From the NCBI RefSeq assembly GCF_004187715.1, contig NZ_QZWF01000002.1, positions 62,001 to 126,000 of the forward strand: a DNA stretch of 64,000 bases. Reading direction: 5' to 3'. The first letter of the stretch is position 1, and every line of letters starts with the position of its first letter. The notes under the pieces are model-generated. The model did no database searches. It saw only the letters and a list, made by a program, of their open reading frames with translations, and had not been told where the DNA came from. The stretch comes from Streptomyces sp. F001. Its GTDB lineage: Bacteria > Actinomycetota > Actinomycetes > Streptomycetales > Streptomycetaceae. Shown one piece after another: positions 16,751 to 25,950 of this stretch. The translations under genes and the position numbers were made by a program.

Positions 16751-17833
16751 TCATGACGGCTGGAGTACCAACTGACCGTCCGCGTACGGAAGTACCTTGG
16801 CGCGCGGCAGATGGACCAGGACCTCCTCGCCCGCCGGCACTCCCTCCTCCCGCGGCGTCTTGGTCCTTACGAGCTGCCCGGCCACCTCGACCTCGAGCAC
16901 GCGCTGCGCGCCGTGGTCCGTGACGCTCCGCAGAGTGCCGGGGAAGGTGTTGGGACCGGGGTCCGTGACGATCTTGACGTACTCGGGCCGGACGCCCACC
17001 TGGACCTCGGTCGTGCTGTGCGGGATGTCCCAGGCGGCGGACAGCGCCCGGCCACCCAGCGCGAGGCTTCCGTTGCCCCGGTCCACGGTCAGGAAGTTCA
17101 TCGCCGGTGAGCCGATGAAGTAGCCGACGTAGGTGGACGAGGGCGCCTCGAAGAGCTGCTCCGGGGTGCCCTGCTGCACGGCACGGCCGTCCTTCATCAC
17201 CAGCACTTCCTGCGCGAAGCTCATCGCCTCGTACTGGTCGTGCGTCACGTAGATCACGGTGGGCCTGAACTGCTCGGTGATCGCACGGATCTTGCGCCGC
17301 AGCAGGTGCTTCAGCTGCGGGTCGATGACGGTGAGCGGCTCGTCCATCAGTACGGCCGCGACGTCGTCCCGGACCAGGCCGCGGCCGAGTGAGATCAGTT
17401 GCTTGTCGTCGGCGGTGAGCCCGCGGGCGGGCTGCCTCAGCCGGCCGTGCAGGTCCAGGGCCTCGGCGACCTGCCGGACCTTGGCGTCGATCCTCGCCCT
17501 GTCCCAACGTCGGCACTGCAGCGGGAAGGCGAGGTTCTCGTAGACCGTCATCGACTTGTAGATGACGGGGAACTGGAAGACCTGGGCGATGTTGCGGGCC
17601 TTCGTGGGCAGGGCGGTGACGTCGACGCCGTCGAACAGCACCCGTCCCTGGGACGGTCTGACCAGGCCGGACAGGATGTTCAGCAGCGTCGTCTTGCCGC
17701 AGCCCGAGGGGCCGACCAGTGCATACGTCGTGCCGGACTCGAAGGTCAGGTTCAGCGGTTTGAGAGCCCACCGCTCCTCTTCGACACCCGGCGCGTAGGC
17801 GTGCCCGACGTCGACGATGTCCAACTGCGCCAT
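16751..17833 (-). CDS. Glycerol-type ABC transporter ATP-binding protein (GlpT-like)
   Basis: A 360-residue ATPase with an intact Walker A (GPSGCGKTT) and Walker B (VLMDEPLTVIDP), but a signature loop reading LTADDKQLISLGRG instead of LSGGQ. A TOBE-type regulatory end follows (about 250-355). This altered signature is what I recall from GlpT, the second ATPase of rhizobial glycerol importers, where two unlike ATPases form a heterodimer. It is the last gene of a five-gene leftward transporter operon, with one base between it and the first ATPase. Import of glycerol or a similar small polyol is inferred from this pairing. Confidence 0.82.
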   Translation of the reverse strand: MAQLDIVDVGHAYAPGVEEERWALKPLNLTFESGTTYALVGPSGCGKTTLLNILSGLVRPSQGRVLFDGVDVTALPTKARNIAQVFQFPVIYKSMTVYENLAFPLQCRRWDRARIDAKVRQVAEALDLHGRLRQPARGLTADDKQLISLGRGLVRDDVAAVLMDEPLTVIDPQLKHLLRRKIRAITEQFRPTVIYVTHDQYEAMSFAQEVLVMKDGRAVQQGTPEQLFEAPSSTYVGYFIGSPAMNFLTVDRGNGSLALGGRALSAAWDIPHSTTEVQVGVRPEYVKIVTDPGPNTFPGTLRSVTDHGAQRVLEVEVAGQLVRTKTPREEGVPAGEEVLVHLPRAKVLPYADGQLVLQPS

Positions 17834-17834
17834 G

Positions 17835-18923
17835 TCAACGCCCTTCCACTGAAGCGAGATCGTATGAAGGTGTCCGCACGAGCGTTCCCTGCTCGTCGAA
17901 GGCGAACAGCCGGTCGGGACGGAGCCGCAGTTTGACCAGGTCGCCGAGGGCGACGTCGTGGATGCCCTCGATCTGTACGACGAAGGGGCTCTCGCCGACG
18001 ACCACATGGACGAAGGTCTCGGAACCGGAGATCTCCACGAAGGTGACCTCGCCCTCGACCCCGCTGGAGGCCAGGCCGACGTCCGTGGCGCGCAGGCCGA
18101 ACCGGTAGGCGCCGTCGGGAAGGTCGGACAGGTGCGCGGAGACATGTGTGGCCTGGAAGCCGGCCACCGTGACCTGGCCGCCCTCGATCCGGCCCGCGAA
18201 GATGTTCATGGGCGGGTCGTTGATGATGGACGCCACCGTGGTGGTCGCCGGGCGTTCGAAGACCTCCTGCGGGGTGCCGGTCTGGAGGATCCGCCCCTCG
18301 TGCATGACCAGCACCACATCACCGAGCATCATCGCCTCGGCGGGTTCGGTGGTCGTGTAGATGACGATCGTGTCCCCCCGGTCCGAGAAGAGGGTCTTGA
18401 ATTCGTCACGCAGTTGTTCGCGCAACTTGTAGTCCAGGTTCGCCAGCGGCTCGTCGAGCAGGAGGATGCCGGTGGCGCGTGCCAGGGCGCGGGCCATCGC
18501 GACGCGCTGCTGCTGGCCGCCGGAGAGCTGGGACGGCTTGCGTGCCTCGAAATCCGAAAGCCCGACACTCGTCAGGCTCTGCCGGACCCGACGCTGGATC
18601 TCCTCCTGTGACAGCCCGGCCCGCTTCAGCGGGAAGGCCACATTGTGGAACACATTGAGATGCGGGTAGTTGATGAACTGCTGGTAGACCATGGCGGTGT
18701 CGCGCCGCCACACCGGCGTCTTCAGGAAGTCCGCTCCCGCCCGGGTCAGGGAGCCGGAATCCACTTTCTGCAGGCCGGCCAGGACCCGCAGCAGCGTCGT
18801 CTTTCCGGCCATCGTCCGGCCGATGACGGTGTGGAGCCGTCCCGGCTGGAAGGTCGCGGTCACGTTCCTGAGGTGGTCGACGCCGTCGACGGTCAGGCAG
18901 AGATCAGTGGCGTTCAGGTTCAT
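17835..18923 (-). CDS. Glycerol-type ABC transporter ATP-binding protein (GlpS-like)
   Basis: A 362-residue ATPase complementary to its partner. The signature [15 protein letters not shown] and Walker B ([12 protein letters not shown]) are intact, but Walker A is unusual ([11 protein letters not shown], against GxxGxGK[ST]). The switch region has [11 protein letters not shown] where a histidine is usual, so the H-loop is altered. A MalK-like C-terminal domain follows (about 245-355). Each ATPase of the pair would give one complete and one weak nucleotide site, as in asymmetric ABC dimers. The start at 18923 overlaps the upstream permease stop (ATGA). Confidence 0.82.
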   Translation of the reverse strand: MNLNATDLCLTVDGVDHLRNVTATFQPGRLHTVIGRTMAGKTTLLRVLAGLQKVDSGSLTRAGADFLKTPVWRRDTAMVYQQFINYPHLNVFHNVAFPLKRAGLSQEEIQRRVRQSLTSVGLSDFEARKPSQLSGGQQQRVAMARALARATGILLLDEPLANLDYKLREQLRDEFKTLFSDRGDTIVIYTTTEPAEAMMLGDVVLVMHEGRILQTGTPQEVFERPATTTVASIINDPPMNIFAGRIEGGQVTVAGFQATHVSAHLSDLPDGAYRFGLRATDVGLASSGVEGEVTFVEISGSETFVHVVVGESPFVVQIEGIHDVALGDLVKLRLRPDRLFAFDEQGTLVRTPSYDLASVEGR

Positions 18924-19765
18924 CGGACCGCTCCCGACAGGTTCCCCTTGGACAGATAGCGCTCCACCCAGATGGCGAGCAGGATCAGCGGCGTCACGCC
19001 GAAGAGCGCGGCGGCGGACAGCGTCCACCACGGCGGAATGGAGGAGTTGAGGGCGACGACCGCCTGGGGCAGGGTCTGGACCTCGGTGAAGGTCAGCCGG
19101 AAGGCGAAGAAGAAGTCGTTCCAGCCGAACACGGCGCAGAACATCGCCGCCACGGTCAGGCCGGGCAGGGAGTTCGGCAGGATCGCCCGTACGAAGGTCT
19201 GGAACGGGCCGCAGCCGTCCAGCATCGCCATCTCGTCGATTTCCCGCGGAATGCCGTTGAAGAAGTCCACCATCACCCAGACCGCGATGGGCAGCAGCAG
19301 TGCGACCGTCACGATGACCAGGCCGGGGATGCTGTCCAGGAGGCCGCCCCACTGCAGGAGGTAGAAGAAGGGGATCACCAGGACGACCGGCGGCATGATT
19401 CGTTGTGAGACGAAGAAGAAGACGATGTCGCCGTTCTTGATGAAGCCCAGCCTGAACCGGTAGCGGGACAGTGCGTAGGCGGCCAGGGACCCCAGGGCCA
19501 GGCTGATGGCCGACGCGGCGATGGTGACGATCGCGCTGTTGACGAAGGGCTGGATCACATCGACACCGCCGGCTCCGCCGAAGATGTTGCGCCAGCCGGT
19601 GAGGGTCGGCTTGTACTGCAGCCAGGGAAGGTAGGTGGGGCCGCCCTGGACCGCGTTGGCATTCTTGAAACTGGTCGTCATCGCCCAGAAGAACGGTCCC
19701 GCGACGAAGCAGGCCCACAGCGCGATCACGGTGTATTTGAATGTGGGATAAAGGCGTGACCTCAT
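18920..19765 (-). CDS. ABC transporter permease (carbohydrate/glycerol type, MalG-like)
   Basis: A 281-residue inner-membrane permease with six predicted helices and the EAA loop (REIDEMAMLDGCGPFQTFVRAILP) that docks the ATPase. The start at 19765 overlaps the stop of the first permease by ATGA. It pairs with the 292-residue MalF-like permease to make the transport channel. Confidence 0.88.
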   Translation of the reverse strand: MRSRLYPTFKYTVIALWACFVAGPFFWAMTTSFKNANAVQGGPTYLPWLQYKPTLTGWRNIFGGAGGVDVIQPFVNSAIVTIAASAISLALGSLAAYALSRYRFRLGFIKNGDIVFFFVSQRIMPPVVLVIPFFYLLQWGGLLDSIPGLVIVTVALLLPIAVWVMVDFFNGIPREIDEMAMLDGCGPFQTFVRAILPNSLPGLTVAAMFCAVFGWNDFFFAFRLTFTEVQTLPQAVVALNSSIPPWWTLSAAALFGVTPLILLAIWVERYLSKGNLSGAVR

Positions 19766-20640
19766 GAGTCCCCCTTCAGCTTGAACGCTCTGGTGAGCAG
19801 GGCGGCGACGACCGTGAGCGTGACGCTCATCAGCACCAGGTAGATCAGGGACATCGCGCCGCTGTACCCGGTCTGCTGGTCCCTGAGCCCCTGGATGTAG
19901 AGGTAGTAACCCGGAGTCTCCGTGGAGGAGCCCGGCCCGCCGGAGGTCAGTACGTAGACGCTGTCGGAGAGCTTGGACGCCTCGATCAGCCGGATGACGA
20001 CCGCCGCGACCGACACCGGAGCCATCAGCGGGAAGGTCACCTTCCAGAAGGTGCGCCAGGTGCCGGCGCCGTCGATCGCGGCGGCCATGAACGGTTCCTT
20101 CGGCAGGCTCAGCAGGCCGGCCAGCAGCAGCAGGAACATGAAGGGGGTCCACTGCCAGACCTCGACCGTCATCAGCGCGACGAGCGCCGGCCCGGACTCG
20201 GTGAGCCAGGGAATCCTGTTCAGGCCCAGCATGTCCAGCAGATCGTTCGCCGGCCCCAGTGACTCATGGAAGATCGTCTGCCAGATGGCGGCCATCACCA
20301 CGGGCGTGGTCATCATCGGGACGAGGAACAGCACGCGCCAGAATCTGCGGCCGCGTACCTCGCGCCAGACCAGCAGGGCCATGCCGAACCCGATGACGTA
20401 CTGGATCAGGACCGTGCCGCCGGCCAGCAGGATCAGCCGGGTGATGGACGCCCAGAAGCGGCTGTCGTGCAGCACGGCGGTGTAGTTGGCCCCTCCGATG
20501 AAGTCCAGGTAGGGGTTGCTGACGTTCCAGCCGGAGAAGCTGACGCGGATGGTGAACAGCAGCGGAAAGATGATGATCAGAAAGAGCGTGAGCAGTCCGG
20601 GCAACAGGAACATGCTCTTGTGTCGGCGCAGGCCGTCCAT
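19762..20640 (-). CDS. ABC transporter permease (carbohydrate/glycerol type, MalF-like)
   Basis: A 292-residue permease with an N-terminal helix (SMFLLPGLLTLFLIIIFPLL), the usual six-helix core and the EAA loop (KEPFMAAAIDGAGTWRTFWKVTFPL). The start at 20640 (MDGLRRHKS) fits the family; an upstream reading to 20697 is proline/arginine-rich. It is preceded by the binding-protein gene, 79 bases away, and overlaps the next permease. Confidence 0.88.
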   Translation of the reverse strand: MDGLRRHKSMFLLPGLLTLFLIIIFPLLFTIRVSFSGWNVSNPYLDFIGGANYTAVLHDSRFWASITRLILLAGGTVLIQYVIGFGMALLVWREVRGRRFWRVLFLVPMMTTPVVMAAIWQTIFHESLGPANDLLDMLGLNRIPWLTESGPALVALMTVEVWQWTPFMFLLLLAGLLSLPKEPFMAAAIDGAGTWRTFWKVTFPLMAPVSVAAVVIRLIEASKLSDSVYVLTSGGPGSSTETPGYYLYIQGLRDQQTGYSGAMSLIYLVLMSVTLTVVAALLTRAFKLKGDS

Positions 20641-20719
20641 GGTTCTCCTCGCGGAAGGGGGGCGGGCGCCCCCGGGTGGCCGGTCCGGTCCGGCCACCCG
20701 GGGGCATCCTGCGGTCGGA

Positions 20720-22321
20720 TCAGGAGTTGTCCTCGAGCGCGACCACGTTGCGATAGGCGCTTTGGACCTTGTCCTTGCCGATCTGGTCGGTGATCTCGAA
20801 CCATTCCTGGGCCACGTCGTCCAGTGCCCGCTGCGGGGACTGCTGGCCCGCCAGAGCCGCGGCGACGCCGTTGGCCAGCGCGGACATGTACTGGTTCACA
20901 CCGGGAACACGCAGGTCGAACATGCGGTTGGGGTTCTTCTCCATGCCGGAGAGTGTTCGGACGTACGATTCTGCGGCGTCCTTGTCCCAGCCCTGCTTCT
21001 GCCAGAACGCCGGGTCGAAGTGGGCGTTGCGGTAGGGGTTGACACCGAACCGGCCGATGGTCAGGTCGAGGGCGGTGTTGGCTTCGTTGCTGAAGAAGCA
21101 CAGGTAGTCGAAGGCCATCTGCTGGTGGCTGGAGGACTTGGCCACCGCCGAGGTCCATCCCCAGGTGAAGTAGGGCGCCTGGTTGGCATTCTTGTCCCAC
21201 GACTTCGTGGTGCGGTTGTAGACCTCCGTGGAGCCCGGCAGCGGCGCCGCCTCGACCTTGTTGCGGATCCTGCTGTCCGGCTGCTGGGCCTGGATGAAGG
21301 CGTCGTCCCACGAGTACGACATCAGCGTCTGCCCGCCGCCGAAGGAGAAGATCTCGTCTCCCAGGCCGAAGTTGGCGCCGCCGGGTGCCCACGTGGACTT
21401 GGCTTTCACCATGTCCTCCAGGGCGCGGACGAAGCCGGGCGTGTTGATCAGCGGCTGCATGGTCTCCACGTCGAAGAAGACACCGCCCTCGACGTCCGCG
21501 TTCTTCACATAGGGCGCCGCCCGGCTGATGAACGCGGAGAACGTCAGGTCGTCGCGCTTGGTCACCTCGGCGCTGCCGTAGTTGCGCTTGCCGTCGCCGT
21601 CGAAGTCCTTGCCGCTGAAGAACTCGGCTATCTGCTGGTACTCGGCCCACGTCGTGGGGACCTTCAGGTCCTTGCCCGTGGCCTTCTTGTACTCCGCCTG
21701 CCGCTTGGGGTCCTTCAGCACATCGGTGCGGACCTTGAGGTAGTGCCGGTCACCGTCCACCGGGTACTGCACGACCTTCTCGTCCCAGGTCGCCACGTCC
21801 ATGTAGGCCTTGGTGACGTCCTTCATGCCGGGGGTGTTCAGGTACTTCTTCGGTACCGGTGCCAGATAGGGGGCCATGTCGCCGATCCACAGGGACGGGT
21901 AGAACATGACGTCGTACGCCGGCTGGCCCGCCTGAAGGGGCGTGAGGATCTTCTGGTGCAGCTCACCGAAGGGGACGTTGACGACCTCGACCTTCCCGCC
22001 GGTGATGTCCTCGAACTGCTTGGCGTGCAGCTGAGTCGGCTCACCGATGACGGGAACGGCGTGGCTGATGATCTTCAGTGTCTGTCCGGAGTAGTCCTTG
22101 CGGCTGATCGCTTCGTAGCTGCAGGGTCCGGGGACGTCCTTGACCTTCGTGGCCGGGTAGTCCTTGCCGTACTTCTGGTAGCTGATCTCCGAGCCGGGCT
22201 TGAAGAGCGCGGCCTTTTCCTTGGGCTTTTGCTGTTCCTGGCTCTGGGCGGTGCACGCGGTGGCGGTCAGGGCCGCGACGGCCGCGACGGCGACCAGGGC
22301 CGGGTACGGTCTGCTGCGCAT
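20720..22321 (-). CDS. ABC transporter extracellular solute-binding lipoprotein (glycerol/polyol type)
   Basis: A 533-residue protein with an N-terminal signal peptide ending in a lipobox-like TATAC (cysteine at about 23), so it is probably a lipoprotein on the outer face of the membrane. It belongs to the large family-1 binding proteins (NVPFGELHQKILTPLQAGQ, then AYDVMFYPSLW). Its size fits the GlpV type paired with GlpSTPQ importers. Residues 50-75 form an insert rich in lysine and tyrosine. AGGAG is placed well before the ATG. It follows the alcohol dehydrogenase by 18 bases in the same operon, suggesting an alcohol or polyol substrate. Confidence 0.85.
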   Translation of the reverse strand: MRSRPYPALVAVAAVAALTATACTAQSQEQQKPKEKAALFKPGSEISYQKYGKDYPATKVKDVPGPCSYEAISRKDYSGQTLKIISHAVPVIGEPTQLHAKQFEDITGGKVEVVNVPFGELHQKILTPLQAGQPAYDVMFYPSLWIGDMAPYLAPVPKKYLNTPGMKDVTKAYMDVATWDEKVVQYPVDGDRHYLKVRTDVLKDPKRQAEYKKATGKDLKVPTTWAEYQQIAEFFSGKDFDGDGKRNYGSAEVTKRDDLTFSAFISRAAPYVKNADVEGGVFFDVETMQPLINTPGFVRALEDMVKAKSTWAPGGANFGLGDEIFSFGGGQTLMSYSWDDAFIQAQQPDSRIRNKVEAAPLPGSTEVYNRTTKSWDKNANQAPYFTWGWTSAVAKSSSHQQMAFDYLCFFSNEANTALDLTIGRFGVNPYRNAHFDPAFWQKQGWDKDAAESYVRTLSGMEKNPNRMFDLRVPGVNQYMSALANGVAAALAGQQSPQRALDDVAQEWFEITDQIGKDKVQSAYRNVVALEDNS

Positions 22322-22339
22322 GGGGCTGCTCCTGCGGTG

Positions 22340-23365
22340 TCAGGGGATCAAGATCGCTCGGCCGCGCACGGCCCCGGAGTCCAGGTCGTCGAGGGCCTGC
22401 TGGAAGGAGGCGAGGGGGTAGCGCTGGGTGTGCAGGGTGACCTTGCCGCGGGCGGCCAGGACCATCAGCTCGGAGAGGTCGTTGTAGGACCCCACGAGGT
22501 TCCCGATGAAGTTGATCTCCGTGGAGATGACGTCGATCGTCGGAACGTGGAGGTGGCCGCCGTAGCCGATGACGTAGTAGTTGCCGTTGCGGCGCAGGCA
22601 GGCCACGCCCGTCTCGACGGCACCCCCCTCACCGACGAAGTCCAGGACGGCCTCCGCCCCGTGCCCCGAGGTGAGGTCCCGCACACGGTCGGCCTCGCTT
22701 CCGTCCGCGACGAGCGTGTGGTCGGCGCCCAGTTCCTCGGCCAGCGCCAGGGCCTCCGGACTGCGGTCGATGACGATCATCTCGACCGGCGACAGGGCCC
22801 GCAGCACCTGGATCCCGATGTGCCCGAGCCCGCCCGCGCCGATGACCACGGCCCTGTCACCGGGCCGCAGTACCCGGGCCGCCTTGGCGACGGCGTGGTA
22901 CGCCGTGAGCCCGGCGTCGGCCAGGGCCGCCACCGAGGCCGGCTCGAGGGACGGAGCGAGCGGCACGACCGAGCGGGCGTTGGTCTTCAGGTACTCGGCG
23001 TAGCCCCCGTCGGCGTCGATGCCGGGGAAGGCCGAGTTCATGCAGTGCACGTCGTCGCCGGCCCGGCAGGCGCGGCACAGACCGCAAGTCACCAGCGGGT
23101 GCAGGATGACCGGGTCACCGACCTTGACGTGGGTGACGGACTGCCCGACCTCCGCGACCCAGCCGGCGTTCTCGTGACCGATCGTGTACGGCAGGGTGAC
23201 CCCGCTCTTGTCCTTCCACTGTCCTTCGAGGATGTGCAGATCGGTCCGGCAGACTCCGGCGCCCCCGATCTTCACGATCACATCCAGCGGACCGGTGATC
23301 TGCGGGTCCGGCACGTCCACGAGCACGGGCGGCTCGTCGTACTCGATGACCTGCACGGCCTTCAT
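22340..23365 (-). CDS. Zinc-dependent NAD(P)-dependent alcohol dehydrogenase
   Basis: A 341-residue medium-chain dehydrogenase. Catalytic zinc ligands are visible in GVCRTDLH (Cys) and GHENAG (His-Glu). The structural zinc site is the cysteine cluster CGLCRACRAGDDVHC. The cofactor motif GAGGLGHIG and an acidic residue at the end of the following strand (IVIDRS) favour NAD+. It should oxidise an alcohol or polyol, or reduce an aldehyde, in the cytoplasm. As first gene of the ABC operon and divergent from an AcoR-like regulator, it probably catabolises what the transporter brings in. GGGAG precedes the ATG. Confidence 0.9.
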   Translation of the reverse strand: MKAVQVIEYDEPPVLVDVPDPQITGPLDVIVKIGGAGVCRTDLHILEGQWKDKSGVTLPYTIGHENAGWVAEVGQSVTHVKVGDPVILHPLVTCGLCRACRAGDDVHCMNSAFPGIDADGGYAEYLKTNARSVVPLAPSLEPASVAALADAGLTAYHAVAKAARVLRPGDRAVVIGAGGLGHIGIQVLRALSPVEMIVIDRSPEALALAEELGADHTLVADGSEADRVRDLTSGHGAEAVLDFVGEGGAVETGVACLRRNGNYYVIGYGGHLHVPTIDVISTEINFIGNLVGSYNDLSELMVLAARGKVTLHTQRYPLASFQQALDDLDSGAVRGRAILIP

Positions 23366-23429
23366 GGCGGCTCCCTGTGGGTCGGCGGGTGGATGGTGCG
23401 CCGATTACACAGGCCGTCGCTCGCAGGTC

Positions 23430-23470
23430 GATGTCTCAGAAGTCGTCCGCGGATGTCTCAATGTGATACA
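23430..23470. promoter_or_regulatory. Direct repeats GATGTCTCA and a TGTCTCA-N3-TGATACA palindrome
   Basis: GATGTCTCA occurs at 23430-23438 and 23452-23460, 22 bases apart (two helix turns). The second copy continues into an imperfect palindrome with TGATACA (23454-23470). It lies between the dehydrogenase operon and the AcoR-like regulator. It resembles the TGTCTCA/TGAGACA-like sites of AcoR-type activators and is the likely binding site of the neighbouring regulator. Confidence 0.55.
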
Positions 23471-23547
23471 CGCCGTAGGCGCCACGCCGCCGAGCTGGTC
23501 CAATCACTGCATTGAGGGAATGCGACGCGCGCAGTACGGGAGTGTTA

Positions 23548-25332
23548 ATGCCCCGCCACCAGCCCGGAAGCTCGCTGAGAGCAGCCAGAGAGCTCTACCT
23601 GGAAGTCACCAACGATCCAAGCGCCCGGCCGCTTGTCGTGGCCTCGTGGCAGCGCTCGATGGAGCACAAGGTGCGGTCGGGCAGCCTCGATGCTCCGTAC
23701 CTGAACAACCCCAACCTCGACAGCCCCCTCGCCAGGGCGGCGCTGCCGATCCTGGACAGGCTGCACGAGCAGCTCGCCGACGACCCGGTGTCCATCATGA
23801 TCACGGACCGGAACGGCGTGGTGCTCTCCCGGAAGGTGTCCCACGAGGGGCTGACGACGAACCTCAACCGCGTGCAGCTGGCCCCGGGCCATGTGTTCGC
23901 CGAGCGCTACGTGGGCACCAACGGCATCGGGACCGCGCTGGCCAGCGGCCGTCCGGTCATGATCGCCGGAATGGAGCACTACGTCGAGGCTTTGCGGGAC
24001 TTCCACTGCGCGGCCGTGCCGATCCTGCATCCCACCCGGCGCACCCTGCTGGGGGCCTTCAACCTCACCACCATCCGTCAGGGCTCCGACGGCATGCTGA
24101 TGGCCTTCGCCCGCTCGGTCGCAGCCCAGATCGAAGGTGAAATCGCGGCGATCACCTCGCGGCGCGAGCGGGCCCTGTTCCATGACTACATGGAGGCGTG
24201 CTCCTCGGTACGTCCGGGCCCCGTGCTGGCCCTGAACCGCGATGTCGTCATGATGAACGAGCAACTCAGCACGGCGGTGACCGGGCCGGATCACTACGCG
24301 CTGCTCGACCACGCCCGCGAGATCGCCGACAGCCCCCGGACGGAGGGGACGCGCAGCATCGCCCTGCCCTCCGGACGGGTCGCCGAACTCAGGGTCAGTC
24401 GCTGTCGGCGCGAGGACAGCGACGCGGGCGCCGTCTTCCGAGTCCGGCTGATCGGACGCCCGCAGCAGGGACCCGCGGTTTCCGCCGCGCCTGCCCGGTC
24501 CGACCTGGGACTGGTGGGCTCGTCCCCGCACTGGCTGCGCGCGGTCGCCGACAGCCAGGCGGCGTTCGTGGCCGGGACGTCGCTGCATCTCCTGGGCGAA
24601 GCCGGCGTCGGCAAGAGGGCGCTGGTCGAGGCCCTGCACCGGGCCCACGGCGGCGGACGCCGGCTGGAGATGACGCAGCCGCCGCTGTCCGATGCGCCTG
24701 CCGCCACCGAGGGCTGGCTGCATGACATCGGAGAGCTGCTCGCCGTGCCGTCCAACGTGCTTGTCCTGCGCGACGTTCACCTGTTGGGCGACCAGCTGCG
24801 GCAGCGACTGAGGAACCTGCTGACGCACCTGGACGGCACCGCCACCGGGCAACTGGTCCTGACCAGCCAGCCGTCGATGGTCGGCACCGATGACCAGCTC
24901 GACCAGCTCTGCGGTGCCTTGGTGGAGGTGCCGCCCCTGCGCCATCGCCCCGGGGACATCGAGTACCTGGCGCGGTTCTTCCTGCGCAAGTACCGGCCGA
25001 ACGGTGAGAGCAGGTTCTCCCCGGATGCCCTGACCATGCTGCAGCGATGCCCCTGGCCGGAGAACGTCCGGCAGCTGGAGTCGGTGATGCGCGGACTGGC
25101 GCGGCGGCCTTCCGGCCCGATGATCCATGCGGAGGACCTCCCGCCGGAATGCCGGGTGTCCTCGCACAAGGTCCTGACCACCATCGAGGCGCTGGAACGC
25201 GATGCCATCCTGCGTGGGTTGATGGACCACAACTCCAATGTCCAGCGCACTGCCCAGGACCTTGGTATCTCCCGCGCCACGATGTACCGCAAGATGCGCC
25301 GTTACGGCATCGTCCCGTCGAACCTGGCTTGA
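23548..25332 (+). CDS. AcoR-like transcriptional regulator (GAF, degenerate AAA+, Fis HTH)
   Basis: A 594-residue regulator in AcoR order. A GAF sensor domain is at about 50-200 (ITDRNGVVLSRKVS, GTNGIGTALASGRPV). A linker leads to an AAA+ like module at about 315-510 (GEAGVGKRALVEALHR, RHRPGDIEYLARFFLRKY, CPWPENVRQLESVMRGL), and a Fis-type helix-turn-helix ends the chain (NVQRTAQDLGISRATMYRKMRRYG). The sigma-54 contact loop GAFTGA is absent, and Walker B reads VLRDVH instead of a DE pair. It therefore probably activates without sigma-54, as in related actinobacterial alcohol/ketone regulators. The ATG at 23548 has GGGAG five bases upstream. It likely controls the divergent dehydrogenase/transporter operon. 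Confidence 0.85.
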   Translation: MPRHQPGSSLRAARELYLEVTNDPSARPLVVASWQRSMEHKVRSGSLDAPYLNNPNLDSPLARAALPILDRLHEQLADDPVSIMITDRNGVVLSRKVSHEGLTTNLNRVQLAPGHVFAERYVGTNGIGTALASGRPVMIAGMEHYVEALRDFHCAAVPILHPTRRTLLGAFNLTTIRQGSDGMLMAFARSVAAQIEGEIAAITSRRERALFHDYMEACSSVRPGPVLALNRDVVMMNEQLSTAVTGPDHYALLDHAREIADSPRTEGTRSIALPSGRVAELRVSRCRREDSDAGAVFRVRLIGRPQQGPAVSAAPARSDLGLVGSSPHWLRAVADSQAAFVAGTSLHLLGEAGVGKRALVEALHRAHGGGRRLEMTQPPLSDAPAATEGWLHDIGELLAVPSNVLVLRDVHLLGDQLRQRLRNLLTHLDGTATGQLVLTSQPSMVGTDDQLDQLCGALVEVPPLRHRPGDIEYLARFFLRKYRPNGESRFSPDALTMLQRCPWPENVRQLESVMRGLARRPSGPMIHAEDLPPECRVSSHKVLTTIEALERDAILRGLMDHNSNVQRTAQDLGISRATMYRKMRRYGIVPSNLA

Positions 25333-25757
25333 CGGGCTGCCTCCGGGGCGGCGGCGAGCAGCCGTGCCTCGCTCTCCTCGTACAGCCGCCGGTTCTCGAG
25401 GCTGGCGGCGGCGCGGTGCCAGTGGTCCGGACGGCTGCCCAGCCAGCCCGCCAGGTAGCCGAACGGGACGGAGACCAGTCCGGTGGACTGCATGGGGAAC
25501 AGGGCGAAGTCGGCGTCCGGGAAGACGGCGGACGGCGTGCCCGAAACGGCCTTGGAGAAGACCATCAGCACAAGCGCGCAGGCCGCGCCGCCGTAGAGGG
25601 TGGCGAGCAGGCCGGTGCGAGTGAACCCTCGCCAGAACAGGGAGTAGGTGAGCGCGGGCGTCACCGCTGATGCCCCGATGGTGGTGCCGATGAGGCTGGC
25701 GGCGACGATGCGCTTGAGGTTGCCGGGCGTTGGGGGAGCGGATGCTGCGGAGGCCAT
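25302..25757 (-). pseudogene. Chimeric relic: MHS-type MFS start joined to SSS symporter end
   Basis: 151 residues. The start (TPGNLKRIVAASLIGTTI) matches the first ~20 residues of metabolite:H+ symporters of the MHS (MFS) family, which normally continue EWYDF. At residue ~31 it switches to the end of a sodium:solute symporter (ActP-like; SLFWRGFTRTGLLATLYGG, VFSKAVSGTP, FPMQSTGLVSVPFGYLAGWLGS). Only ~120 of ~550 symporter residues remain, with about two helices and a cytoplasmic tail. A deletion that fused two neighbouring transporter genes is inferred. The Shine-Dalgarno GAGGAA and ATG are good, so the peptide may be expressed. Its end overlaps the AcoR-like gene by 31 bases. Confidence 0.65.
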
Positions 25758-25950
25758 GTGCGCCACTTCCTCGTGTGCGGTGGGACACCATAGTTTTGGG
25801 TGTTGAAGTGCGCGTTTCCACCATGGAGTTGGTGTCGGGGCGTCCGTGCCCCGCCGACCGTACGCCCATATTCGGCCGCGCCGCCTGGCGCAATCGCATC
25901 ACACTGGTGATCGAAATCAGGTGCGGAGTGTGGCTATGATCGTGCGCAGC

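Noticed and set aside
16566..17771. Minus-strand frame reading a KTSKTSKTS run
   Set aside because: The run comes only from the 9-base DNA repeat in an intergenic gap; the rest is a shadow of the GlpT-like ATPase in another frame.
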